From Distichodus sexfasciatus (lineage: Eukaryota; Chordata; Actinopteri; Characiformes; Distichodontidae), in assembly GCA_032718565.1 (NCBI GenBank), contig JAVGVS010000397.1, forward strand, positions 1 through 64,000: DNA of 64,000 bases. The letters run 5' to 3'. The notes under the pieces were generated by a model that saw only the letters and a program-made list of their open reading frames with translations, had not been told where the DNA came from and did no database searches. Below, piece after piece: positions 1 to 13,334 of the stretch. Positions within the stretch are counted from its first letter, which is position 1; the number at the start of each line of letters is the position of its first letter. The position numbers and the translations under genes were made by a program.

Positions 1-13
1 CCAACTGTCATAG
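1..13 (+). CDS. col6a3: 3' end of an upstream N-terminal vWA exon of col6a3
   Basis: The first 13 bases encode Pro-Thr-Val-Ile plus one base of the next codon, followed by a GT donor at 14-15. The same coding end and the same intron start recur at 2347-2420 after the fourth exon, with only a few differences over about 75 bases. This is therefore the tail of another tandemly duplicated vWA exon whose body lies upstream of the window. Confidence 0.8.
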
Positions 14-3000
14 GTATGTAAGTGTGACAGAACGGCTTAAATTGAATCAACATGGCAGTGTGTGCTTTTAATGTTTGCAATTGTTTTTATCTTTAGCCTT
101 ATTGTCATGCTCTTTTTCCTAGTTGAGTCTGACATCTCCAAAAGAGACATTGTCTTCCTACTGGATGGTTCAGATGGGACTAGAAATGGATTTCCAGCAA
201 TGCTTGACTTTGTTGAAAATGTAGTAGAAAAGCTCAGCATAGAGGAGAGTGGGGATCAGGTCTCTGTGGTGCAATACAGTAGAGACGCTGAGGTCCATTT
301 CTACCTTAATACCTACTCTGCGAAGGAAGACGTGCTTGGTGCAATCAGGGCCCTTAAGCACAGAGGTGGGAGACCCTCGAATGCTGGGTCAGCTCTGCAG
401 TATGTCAGGGACAATGTGTTCTCCACCTCTGCTGGCAGTAGACGTCAAGAGGGTGCAGCTCAGATTCTCATACTGCTCAGTGGATCAAGGTCAAGTGATA
501 ATGTAGATGTACCTGCCTCTGCTCTGAAAGAAAGTGGAGTCCTCATTTTGGGGGTTGGCAATAGGAATTCAAGCAGAGAGATTCAGAGAATTGTCAACAA
601 TCCCCAATATGCTCAGTCTGTTTCCGAGCTCTCTGACCTGCCTCGTGTTCAGCAAGAGTTTTCCATCTCTCTTAGCAGTGCAGGTTTAGCCGTAACGCTG
701 GCGACCACTACAGTCATAGGTAAGGCAGAATGCTATCATTGTGATATCTTTCTCAAGTCTTTGCTGATGTGAACTTGTTGGTTTTCCCCAACTAAATGCT
801 AACCCGTCCCTTGTCATGAATGAGTTTGTGGTGCGTTTTCCGTATGCTTAGACGCAGCGAGATGAAAATTAGAGTGAGCTGTAGGACAGCTACATTTGGC
901 TTTCAACGGCTAATTTCATTGCATTTTTTCTCTTTAGTTGAACAGGGAATGACCAGGAGGGATGTAGTATTTCTACTGGATGGCTCAGATGGAACTAGGA
1001 ATTCTTTCTCAGCTATTTCTGACTTTGTCCAAAGAATGGTGCAGACTCTGCATGTGTCAGAAGGGAGAGATCGTGTCTCAGTTGTCCAGTTCAGCAGAGA
1101 GCCGGAAGCCCATTTCTATCTTAACACATATGCAACAAAGGAAGATATTCTCAATGCCATTAGAGAGCTGAGACACAAAGGAGGGAGGCTCCTCAACACT
1201 GGAGCGGCCCTCCAGTACGTAAAAGACAACATCTTCAGTGTCTCCTCCGGAAGCAGGCGTTTAGATGGAGTGCCTCAGCTACTAATTTTGCTGAGTGGCG
1301 GAAGGTCCTTTGATAACATTGACAAGCCAGCCGCTTCCTTGAAAGAACTTGGAGTCCTGACCTTTGCAGTAGGATCAAGAGGCTCTGACAGCAGAGAACT
1401 GCAGAAGCTGGCATATGATCCTAGTCTCACAGTCTCAGTGACAGACTTTGCTTACCTGCCCAGTGTGCAAGAACAGCTTCTCTCCAGCATTAACACAGTT
1501 GTTATAGAGACCACACCTCTCGCTCCTACCGTAATAGGTAAGAGAAGCAACACACGTACATTTTGGTGCAGTCACTAATGCTCAAGTATTTATTTCCTCA
1601 ACAGTTTATTGTAAAACATTCTGGGTATAGTCAGCACTTTGAATCAATGAAAACACCAGCAGAATATAAAACACTCCAGAAGCTATCCTGCGTTGCCAGA
1701 AACAAGCCAAAAACCATATTTTATTCAATTGCTCTACACTTTTTAAATTTTCTTTTCAATAGATTCTCGTGGACCAAAGAGAGATGTTGTTTTCCTTCTG
1801 GATGGGTCAGACGGCAATAGAAATGGCTTCCCTGCAGTGAAAGACTTTGTTCAGAGAGTGGTTGAGAAGTTGAAAGTAGCAGAAAACAGAGACCGGGTGT
1901 CTGTAGTTCAGTTCAGCAGAGACCCTGAGACCCATTTCTACCTAAATACGTATACAACCAAGGAGGACATGCTTGACACAATCAGAGGTCTGAGGCACAA
2001 AGGAGGAAGACCCCTGAACACTGGGTTAGCTCTCCAATATGTCAAAGACAATGTCTTTACAGCCACTTCTGGTAGCAGACGATTGGCGGGTGTGCCACAG
2101 ATTCTTATCCTGTTGACTGCTGGAAGGTCATTTGACAGTGTTGATATTCCAGCCTCTGCTCTGAAGGATCTGGGAGTTGTTATATTTGGAATAGGATCAA
2201 AAGCATCTGATAATAGGGAACTTCAAAGGATTTCATATGACCCCAGTTATGCACTGTCTTTGTCAGAATTCACTGAGCTGTCAAGTGTTCAAGAGCAACT
2301 TTTGAAATCTGTAGATAATCTTCTTATTCCAGTGACTCCAACGTCACCAACTGTCATAGGTATGTAAGTGTGACAGAACAGCTTAAATTGAATCAACATG
2401 GCTGTGTGTTTTTTTATTGTTTGCAGTCCAGGTTTAGCCATAATGCCACAGACCACTACATTCATAGGTTCGGCAGAATGCTATCATTGTATTATCTTTC
2501 TCCAATTTTTGCTGACGTGAATGTTCAAGTATTCATTACATTCACAGCTTATACAAAACCATCTAGGTATAGTACTTTGAATCACTGAGGCACCACCAGC
2601 ATAGAAAATAATCCGAGCTATACTCGGTTAGCAGAAACAACCTGGAAATCCTAATGTTTGACTCTGCATATTGTTATGGAAATGTGTGCAATAAATACTC
2701 AAACAGAGAGAGAGCAATTTTACGAGGCGGAGGGGCTCCTTTATTATAAGGAATTTTGGTGGGGGGCGGGGGGGCGGGGGGGAGTCCGTCCAGTAGATTC
2801 TTGTCCACGTGACACTCTTTCTTTACGTTGTCTTCCATCCAGTGCTGGGGATGCGGTGTGTGGTGTGAGGGCTGCAGTACAGCTTAATGAGGGATTCTGT
2901 TGAGTGAGTGAGAGAGAGAGATTTCAGGAGAATTCACAACTGTTAGTGCTCAGAGTGCAGGCTCTCTTCGCGCATGCTTCTCTTCAACCATGTGGTGACT

Positions 3001-6000
3001 TCTAACATTCTCATTTCTACTCCTCTTGATGAGTGTTTACGAGGTGGCAGTTTCGCTCCAGCCATGGGTGACTGGAGGTCAGACGCTGCAGCTACAGTGC
3101 TGTGAAAAAATATTTGCCCCCTTCCTCATTTCTTATTGTTTTGCATGTTTGTCCCACTTAAATGTTTCAAACAAATTTACTTATTAGAGAAAGATAACCC
3201 AAGTAAACACAAAATGCAGTTTTTAAGTTATGATTTTATTTATTATGGAAAAAAATCCTACATGGCCCTTTGTGAAAAAGTAAATCTCCCCCTTATAAAA
3301 TCATAAAGTAATGGTGGTTAATCACATTTTTTGGAAAGCTGAGTGCAATTTCACCAGCCATACCCAGACCTGATTACTGTCAGACCTGTTGAATCAAGAG
3401 ACCACTTAAAAAGTAGGCCAAAAGATCCCCAGAAAGGAAGCCATCATGCTGTGGTATAAAGAAATTCAGGAACAGACGAGAAACAAAGTAATTGACATCT
3501 ATTGTTCTGGACAAGGTTACAAAGCCAGTTCTAAAGTTTTGGGACTCCAGTGAACCACGGTGAGGGACATTAATCACAAACAGAGAAAACATGGAACAGT
3601 GGTGAACCTTCCTAGGAGTAACTGGCCTATAGAAATGACCCCAAGAGCGCAGCAACGACTCATCCAAAAGGTCACAAAAGAACCCAGAAAAACATCCAAA
3701 AACTGCAGGCCTCACCTGCCTTAGTTAAGGTCAGTGTTCATAACTCCACCATAAGAAAGATACTGGGCAAAAACAGCATGCATGGCAGAGTTCCAAGGCG
3801 ACAACCACTGCTGACCAAAAAGACCATAAAGGCTGGTCTTACTTTTGCCAAAAAAACACCTTGATGATCCTTAAGTCTTTTGGGACAATATTCTGTGGAC
3901 TGACGAAACAAAAGTTGAACTTTTTGGATTGTGTGCTTCTGGTTACATCTGGCTTAATAGTCACACATCCATTTTAGAAAAAGAACATGTTTGTGGCAGT
4001 GTGATGATCTGGGGCTGCTTTGCTGCTTCAGGACCTGGACGACTTGCTGCAATTGATAGAACCACTCTACCAAAAAATCCTGAAGGAGAATGTGCTTGTG
4101 ATTTGTTTGATAATTTGAAACATGTAAGTGTGCCAAGCATGCAAAAAAAAAAAAAAAAAAGAAATCAGGAAAGGGCAAATACTTTTTCATAGCACTGTAT
4201 GTGGCCAGTCATGTTGGTAAACTGGAGCTGTCCCTGTTGCTGACAAGCATCCATGGTCCCTAGCACTTGTCCTGCTGCCAGAGCAGCAGTGTAGTTAAGT
4301 GCCATTTGTGAGTAGATTTGACATTTCCCTCCTTAAAGCCAAGCTTTGACATTTCCCTCCTTAGAACTCACTCCCTGTCAGGTACTACAGCTGTTCATGT
4401 ATGGCTCAGTGAAGGGTCAGGGCTTCTCACTCCTGCAACTCACCTGGCAGGAGCTTATGGATTATGTACAGCACCAGAAGTTTCTCTTCCCCCTGGGTCT
4501 GGGCCAGCATGGCCCCATGACTAACTTCCAAGGCATCTGTCTGAAGGATGAAGGACTTTGTGAAATTGGGGATCTGGAGTACTGCATCCGTCCTCCTCTA
4601 TCACCTGTGTTCCGTCATCCTCTTCAGTGTTTGATTATATCTTTTCATTGTAAGAAAACTCCTTACAGCCACTCTCATTCTGGGTCAGAAGAACCTGTCT
4701 TCAATTTTCTCCAGAGTTTTCTGCTCCCCCAGGTGGCCCCTGAGTGGGTGGGAGTGAGTGAGGTGCATAATGATGACAATCTTCCTCCAAGAGGCCACCA
4801 GGAGGTCCATCGGAACACCCCTTCTTGGTACCACATCAAGATTATTCTTGATGATGAAGTGGTGCAGCGGCATGGGTCCTGTACCCCACCACTCTCCATT
4901 TACCACTAACACTTGGTTCCAGCAGTGTTGTAGGTTATCATCTCTTTTCTGATTCTGCAATAAGGAGGACTCATGCTGTACCTGCTGGAACAAATCAGAC
5001 ACAGGATTAGTGGCGAATGAGCACTCACCTTCATTATCAGCTTCCTCTTGATATTCTTCTCTGAGGAGCACAGCTGGGGGCTGCCTCTTAGTCCATTCCT
5101 TCTCCTTGAGGAAGGGGGTGGGGTCCCTCATAGAAGTTTTTTGAATCCTGGGAAATCATGTCCCAAAATGAGGGGGACTGGCAGGCCCAAATCCAGAATC
5201 ATGAGGAGGGATCAGCTGACAAGATGAACGGGGATCTTTAGGGGCTGTGCAGCCGGCCATCCAAGGCTTTGGCTCGATGATCAAACACTAGGCTCTGTTG
5301 TCATCAGTTTGTCCTGGGGTACTGCCAGTGGTGCTACTTGGGTCGAGGTCCCAAGTTTGGAGGCCACTCCGGAGCCTGCTCTTGTGAGGAACAGCATGCC
5401 TCCTTTCGACTCATGCTGGGTTTCTTAGGCCTCGCACTGCGGGTGTGAAGTCGAGCAGTTTCCACTCTTTTGGCGTATTCAACAAGCTGTTTCAGCATTG
5501 TGGGAGCCAACTGCTCGACTGCAATATGCATAGCATATGGGTGGGCTTCTGTGTATCCATCAGGCTCTACCTCACCCGCAGTTTGCTCTGCACAGCCAGT
5601 AACAAGCCAGATGCAATAGGCATGTGACTTGAGCTTGGTGAGACTCGGATGGATTAAAACACCACTGGTGGAATTTATGTTAGGCCTGCCTGGGTGTAAG
5701 ACCCAAATGTCTTAATATGGCTGATTTTAGAGTGGGGTAAGAATCAGAGTCCCTTGCTGGAAGGTCATAATTGGTGACCAGTCTAGCAGGACTGTTGGGT
5801 TGAAATGTGAACTGTAGTGACTAAACAACATTCTCTCAGTTTCGTTCCTCAGTGTAGCTTAGGGTGGTGTCTAGAAAATGCTAGATCTGTTAGGAAAGTA
5901 CTGGAGTGGATCATAGTAGACAGAGGACAAGGATGAGAGAAAACCTTTGATGATTCCCTCAAACACCTTTATGACTTCCGATATTAGTGCAACAGGCCAG

Positions 6001-9000
6001 TAATCATTAATTCAGTAATGTGTTGTTCTATGCTACCTTGACAATAGTTGATCTGTTAAAGAGTAGAGGGTACAGACTGAGGCAGAAATGAATTTGCTTT
6101 GCTGTTTCTCCCATTGCTAGGTGTGTTCAAAAATGTTTTAGAATAATCAGCTGACCTTATGATGTAATCAGGACAATGTAGCAAATGTCTTAGTAGTCAA
6201 ACCAGCAGGAAACTGAACACTGGGTTCCATGGCACAATTTTCATTAAAAACAACGATCAAGTACTAATAGTAAGCTGAAGAACTGCATCAGATGTTGGGA
6301 CAGAATACCTAAAACTGAGCATTGGTACTGGTTGTCTGACATTGTTCCCCTGGACTATGGAACTCAGCATGTATGACCATTGTACCCATTGCATTTTACT
6401 ACATATTTACATATTTACAGTACAATGTAAATAGAAAGGCATTTGAAGATGTTTTTCTACTAGCCATTCAATTCCTTATTCCTAGTAATAACATAAACAA
6501 ATTGCAATGGTGAAAGCAATGAAGCCAGGAAAATTCCATGTCTGGCATTTTTCATTTTTCTGTTTGCACCACAAAAGCATTTTTGCTGAATTTCCTTCAA
6601 TGGTTTCTTCAAAACATTAAAACTCAATTAAGAAAATCAAAAATATCAAAGAAAATACACCTTACAAAAATCATCACTGAGTAAACCTATGTCTTCTGTT
6701 GTGATTTTCAATTAATGAGCCATTTTATGAATGTCATATAAAAAGTCCACAAAACAGGAAATTATATCAACTGAAAATGACAGATAATTTGATTATTATA
6801 ATTTCCCCTATTTTAAGCAAGTTGGTATAAGCTTTTTATGGTTACAGCACATTCACATTCTTGTCATCTTGCCCAAAACATTCTCTCAAAATGAATTAAA
6901 CCACAAACCACCATTTTAGACTAGGTTCTTGAAGAATGGATGCATGTTTAAAAAGAGATAATTTTAGTTACAGTTAAGCATCTCATCCATTATAATTCTG
7001 ATGCATCATGTTGTTATGGACTGATTTAGTAGCATCAATTAGTGTTGTTACAGTTTATCTCTTCTCAACCATAATGAAAAGTTGTCTTGTATAGAAGGGG
7101 AGCACATCTCAGTAGAGCATATTACTGCAAAAATATTTATGTGTTATGTTTGTTTTAATTGCAGAGTCCCAGGGTCCAAAGAAGGACATTGTCTTTCTGA
7201 TCGATGGTTCTGATGCTGTGGGCAGGGAGTTCCCCATTATTCAAGAGTTTATTCGTAGAGTAGTGGAAAACCTACATGTCGATGAAAACAAGATACGTGT
7301 CAGTGTGGTGCAATATGGAGACGTTCCACATGCAGATATTTATCTCAACTCACATAGAACTAAAGATGGCGTTCTAAATGGCATCAAAGAACTCCGACAA
7401 AGGGGAGGCAGACAGCGTAAACTTGGGGAGGCCATCGAATTTGTCAGACTTCAAGTCCTGGATTCAAGACGTGGTGGCAGAAAGCAGGATGGTGTCCCAC
7501 AGTTCCTTGTGGTTGTCTCAGGAGACCGTGCAACAGACAATGTAAGAACGCCTGCAAGTACTTTGAAACAGTCTGGAGTTATATCCTTCAGTATCGGAAC
7601 AAGGGATGTCGATCCTGAACAGCTGCAGATGGTTTCCTATGTACCAAAATTTGCATTTACTGTGGAAGATTTACCTGGTCTTTACACTGTCCAAGACAAC
7701 CTCATCACCACTCTTACAGAGCTGTCTAAAGAAGAACTAAACAGACTACAACCTTTTTATCCCAGTGTGACAGGTAATGTTACATGACACATCTCACTTT
7801 TAACCTTTTTTGAAGATGTTTCACCCCTCATCCAAAAAGCTTCTTCAGTTCTTAAAGTCTGATGGAAAATTCCAGGTATTTATCTCTCATCAATGGGGCT
7901 GTTCCCTTGCAGATGTGCCAATTTCCACACAACATCTGGACTGCAGTTTAAAGAGTTTTTAATATTATGTCTCAGTAATGTTGCTGCTAGTTGCACATAA
8001 CATGTATTAGAGACAAAGCATGGGACCAACTACAGGAATTACACAGAATGTGAATTTTATTCCAATTTCAAGATATGGCACCACTGAACAATAGAAATTA
8101 AAGTGCAAGCCTTTTAATAATGCACTAAAAAGTTAACTCAAAATAGCAGCAGTGACTGTTAACCTTCAATGCGACTTCAAATGTAAATTAAATAAACTAC
8201 CTCTTAACAACAGTGCTTTAAACTGTAGTGCAGGTGTTGTAGGAAATCAGCTCCTCTGCACTGCTGCCTGGGTGCTGTCCAAAAGCTGCCCACTGTTCCT
8301 TCACGGAGGCTCAAATACAGAGGTCACATTTTGCTGGGTTAGAATGCAGTCATGGCAGACAGTGGAAACAGTACTGCCCCAGGTGCCCCATCTTACAGTG
8401 CATTGTAGATGCAAACATGATATGCTGATACTTAAATTATATGGAATTATGCAGTTAACATAGTGTTAAACAAACCAGAACCAAAATCAACTGTTCAGGG
8501 GAGACCATGTGAATCAGGCTTTCATTGATGGATTGCTGCAAAGAAGTCACTACTGAAGAACATCAAGAAGCAAAGAAATGCTTCGGCCAAGTGAATGGAC
8601 ATTAGACCAATGGAAATCTCATTTACAGTCCCCTGAACAGCTGAACGCTTCTGAACTCCTCAAATCATGCATGTGTTCTATTCTTTTTAAACATTTATTT
8701 GTTAACTGCTCCTACACAGTGTTTGAACATAGTTTTGATGTCTTCAATATTAACCTGCAATTTGGATACATATTTTCATACAGTATTTACTGGGTGTTGC
8801 AAGTGACAGGGTAAAAGTGTCTGGAATATTGATTGCATGCAATGATTGTTTCTTCTTTGTTTCAAATCACAGTTCCAGCAAGAATACCAACTGGAGAACA
8901 AAAGGACATAGTCTTCCTCATAGATGGCACAAGCAGAGACTTTAATGCTATTCGAGACATGATTCTGAGAGTTGTAGAGAAACTAGATGTTGGCTTAGAC

Positions 9001-12000
9001 AAAGTGAGGGTTTCAGTGGTACAGTACAGTGAAGACACTAAACTGGAATTCCTTCTGAATGAGCATTCCTCCAAGGAGGAAGTACGGCAGGCTGTGAGAA
9101 GAATGAAAACCAAAGGTGGTCGAAGACTCAATACTGGTCAAGCTCTAAATTGGGTCTCAAAGAATATCCACCAGAGATCATCTGGCAGTCGTATTGAAGA
9201 TGGCGTACCACAGTTTCTCATCTTAGTGAGTGGAGGAAAATCCAGTGATGATGTATCTGGTCCTGCTAACCAACTAAAGATGAATTTTGTGGCCCCTCTA
9301 GCAGTTGGGTCAAGTAATGCAGATTCTGAGGAGCTCAAATTAATTGCTTTGAAGCCTGAACAGGCATATATTATCAGAGACTTCCAGCAGCTCCCAAGAG
9401 TAGAGCAGCAGCTTTTGTCAACGGTAAACACACTGACCACTGAAGAAATCATCAAGACTGTGCAAAGTGGGGCTACAGGTACATCACTGACTCAATCTGA
9501 TTTAACTAACTTAATTACTCATAAAGTTTGTATCAAAATATCATTTCACATAACATAAGATAATTTTCACCCATGGATAACAAATATATCAATCTTAAAT
9601 ATTACAAAAAAATAATGATATAAAATTCTTTTTTTTTTCAGGTCTCAATCTTGGAAAAAAAGATATCATCTTCCTTATTGATGGCTCTGACAGTGTTGGA
9701 ACAAGTGGAATTGCTCACATCCGTGACTTCATCTTGAAGATTGTGCAACAACTCAGTGTGCACCCTGATCAAGTTCGTGTGGCAATGGTGCAGTATGGAG
9801 AAAGACCAAAGACTGAGTTCTCTCTTAACTCGCATGACAATAAGCAGGCAGTTATTTCATCGATTAAGAGACTGCGTCAGATGGGTGGTCGTGGTGGAAA
9901 CTTAGCTGATGCTATTGAGCATGTGATTAGAAATGAGCTAAAGGAATCTGCTGGTGCTCGGTTTGCAGATGCCACTCAGCATTTGGTGGTACTCACAGGT
10001 GGAAGATCTACTTCTGACGTTTCGGTGTATGGGCCACTCTTGAAAGGTTCTCAGGTAAACTGTATAGGAATCGGTGCAGGGGCAGCAGATACAAGGCAGC
10101 TGAGACAGATTGCGAGGTCACCTGATGATGTCCTGCAGGTGCCCACCTTCCCAGCACTTTCAAACATTCAGGACCAGTTCATTGTTAGACTTAATGGAAC
10201 AATGAGCATCGAACCTCCAACATTTACTGAGAAACCTGGTAAGTGGACCTGAATTGTTAAATGAAAAAAATGAATAAAAGATAATAAATTTGATAATTAT
10301 AATTTTCAGTTATTATATTAACTTTTATACTCTTGAGAAAAGTATATTTCATATTTGTATGTTTTTAGACATAATTTGGTTTTCTCTCTGCTTTTCTTGT
10401 AGACTCTGGTCCCAAGCCAAAGATTGCTGACATTGTCTTTTTGGTTGATGGTTCAATAAACCTTGGAAAAGACAATTTTAAAGAGGTCATGGATTTTATT
10501 GCAAACCTCATTGACCTCTTCTATACAGAAAGAGACAGCCTGCGGATTGGTCTGGCATACTATGCCACAGATGTGACAGATGTTTTCTATCTCAATACAT
10601 ACAACAACAAGGATGATATTATCAATGCCATCAGTCGGGTGGAGTACAAGGGTGGTCGGAGAATTAATACCGGCAATGCCATTAAACATGTTCAGCAAGC
10701 ACACTTTGTAAAGGATAAAGGTAGTCGAAAGAATGAAAATGTTCCTCAGATTCTAATGATAGTCTCTGGTGGACGTTCACAAGATGATAGCAAATCAGCA
10801 GCACTGGGCCTCAAGTCCTCAGGCGTGCGTATTTATGCCATTGGTGTTGGTGATATTGAAGATGAGCTGAATAACTTAGGCAGCGAGGCAACCACAGTAG
10901 CCCGGGCCAGTACCTTCCAGGAGCTTTCCGAGTTAAACGAGCAGATTTTGCAAACACTTGATGATGAAGTCATGGGAAAACTGTGTACAGGAGTGATTGA
11001 GCCCATAGCAGGTGAGAGGTGCAAAGGAATTTTCAGGTTTACATTTGAATTTATACAGAGGCTATAAACACTGCATTATAATACAATAGTTTTTTCACAA
11101 GCTCTATTAATCCCATTTGTTTTCTAAAAATGTCAGCCTGCAACCTGGATGTTCTCGTGGGGTTCGATGTATCTTCTCAGAACATCTTTGTGGCTCAGAG
11201 ATCTTTGGAGTCCAAGATATCAGCTATTCTTCAGCGAATCAGCCAAATGCAGCCCATTAGCTGCTCTTCAGGTCAGAATCCAGTAATACAGGTGGGAATG
11301 TCAGCAATGGACTCTGCATCTGAACCTGTTCAACTAGACTTCACCGACAGCCACACTCAACTTATTGAGTCCTTCAGGGCACTGCGCAGCCGTGGACCTT
11401 TTGTCCTTAATAGCAAGACCATAGATGAATATTCTGCAAGATTCAAGAGCCGATCTTCAAATGTTAAGGTACACATTTACCTTTTTCCATATTTTCTCAA
11501 AAATTACTATAGCAGTTATGGTAATAACAATGGTATTAATAATCATTTATTACTTTCTCATTTAAAATATTCTCTTGAAGAAATGGCAAGGCAATGCATG
11601 TTTTCAGATACTTTGCTGAGTGACACAACACATGCTTCTGCATACGTACATACAAACTACTTATAGTTAATGTGAATTTGTCTTTTGTAAATACAAAGGT
11701 TGTAATCCACCTCACTGATGGACTGGATGCTCAGTACTACTTAATGAAAGAGCGAATTGAGCAGATGAAAGCAGCAGGTAATTACAAATATGAAAACACC
11801 TATGATCCACCCTGGAAATAAACTTAATTTATGGCATGTATGGCATATACTGATTCCAGCATATGCCATACATGCCATATACTGATTCCAGCAATTATAC
11901 AAAAGTCAAACTATTAAAGGCCTCTAATAAAATAATATGTTGCCCTAGGAGTCGATGCCTTAATTTTAGTAGCTCTGGAGAGGGTTCCACGCTTTGAGGA

Positions 12001-13289
12001 TGTAATGCTGCTAGAGTTTGGACGAGGTTTTAGGTACACACAGCCTCTGAGAGTTAATCTAATGGACTTGGATTATGAGCTGCTGGAGGAACTGGTAGGC
12101 CAGGGTTGCAAGTGTTCCATCTCAAAGTTTTGGGAAGACATTCTATTATGTATTAAAACAATGTTTATTCTTTTTTTGTAGAACAATATTGCAGAACGGG
12201 AATGTTGTTCTGTACCTTGCAAGTGCACAGGTCAGAGAGGAGACAGAGGCGCTGTTGGTCAGCCTGGAACAAAGGTCTATGATATGCTCTTTTTGCTTTA
12301 TGAATGACTTAAGTAATGAATTTTCTTGATGTAACTTTACATATTAAGATGTTTTCTTAATTTGAGTTTCAATGTCTATAGGGATTACCTGGAGGTCAGG
12401 GGTACAGAGGGCATCCTGGTGATGAAGGAGGACCAGTGAGTATTCAGCATAAAACATTTATTGCAGATTTTAGATTTTTTTTAGTAATTGTGTTTTCAAA
12501 TATTAAAAACGGATAATGCATAAGTATATCCCACATATCTTCAGGATACCTGCCTGAAATAAACTTTCCCAAGTTGGGATAAATATAATTTAATTATTTC
12601 CTCTTTAAATATAGAACAGATCAGACCCTTACTATAAAGCATGGCAGGAATTTCCTTTTAAGGAACATCATGTTTTGAAATTCCCAGAATTCAATGGGAA
12701 CATGACTATTTTTGTAAACAGATGCTCCCAGAATACTATGAAATGTTTATTCACAAAATAAAAAAGGACACCTTAGGTCAAGTTTAAGAGAACATTTTAA
12801 TTTTGTTTAATTAGAACTTTCAGATGTACTGGTATGTTCTAATAGCAATTATTTCTTAAAAATGTTATCTTACAGGGAGAAAGGGGTCCTCCAGGTGTGA
12901 ATGGAACTCAAGGTTTCCAAGGATGTCCAGGTCCAAGGGGCGTAAAGGTATGATCATTGAAATGACAGAGCTGACATGATATTTCTGAAAGCAATCCACA
13001 GTGCTTCTTTGAAATAAATTATATATTTAACAAACGTGGATGCAATTTATCTTTCAGGGTGCACGTGGATACAATGGGGAGCAGGTAAGAATTATTAAAA
13101 ATAATTTATGTCAAAAATAACTAATATCTTTTTTGCATTGATTTTATGCTCGGCGTGTTAGAGGTAAAGTGATTTATGTAATTTTTTTTAATCAGGGAGA
13201 AATTGGAGAGATTGGCCTAGATGGCATCAATGGGGAAGAGGTAATTTTTTTGTTAGTTAGATCTCCGTGGTGTATCCATATATATATAT

Positions 13290-13334
<45 letters not shown>

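Noticed and set aside
4346..4909. 187-codon plus-strand frame as a gene
   Set aside because: The opposite strand carries recognisable gypsy integrase motifs; the plus frame has no domain.
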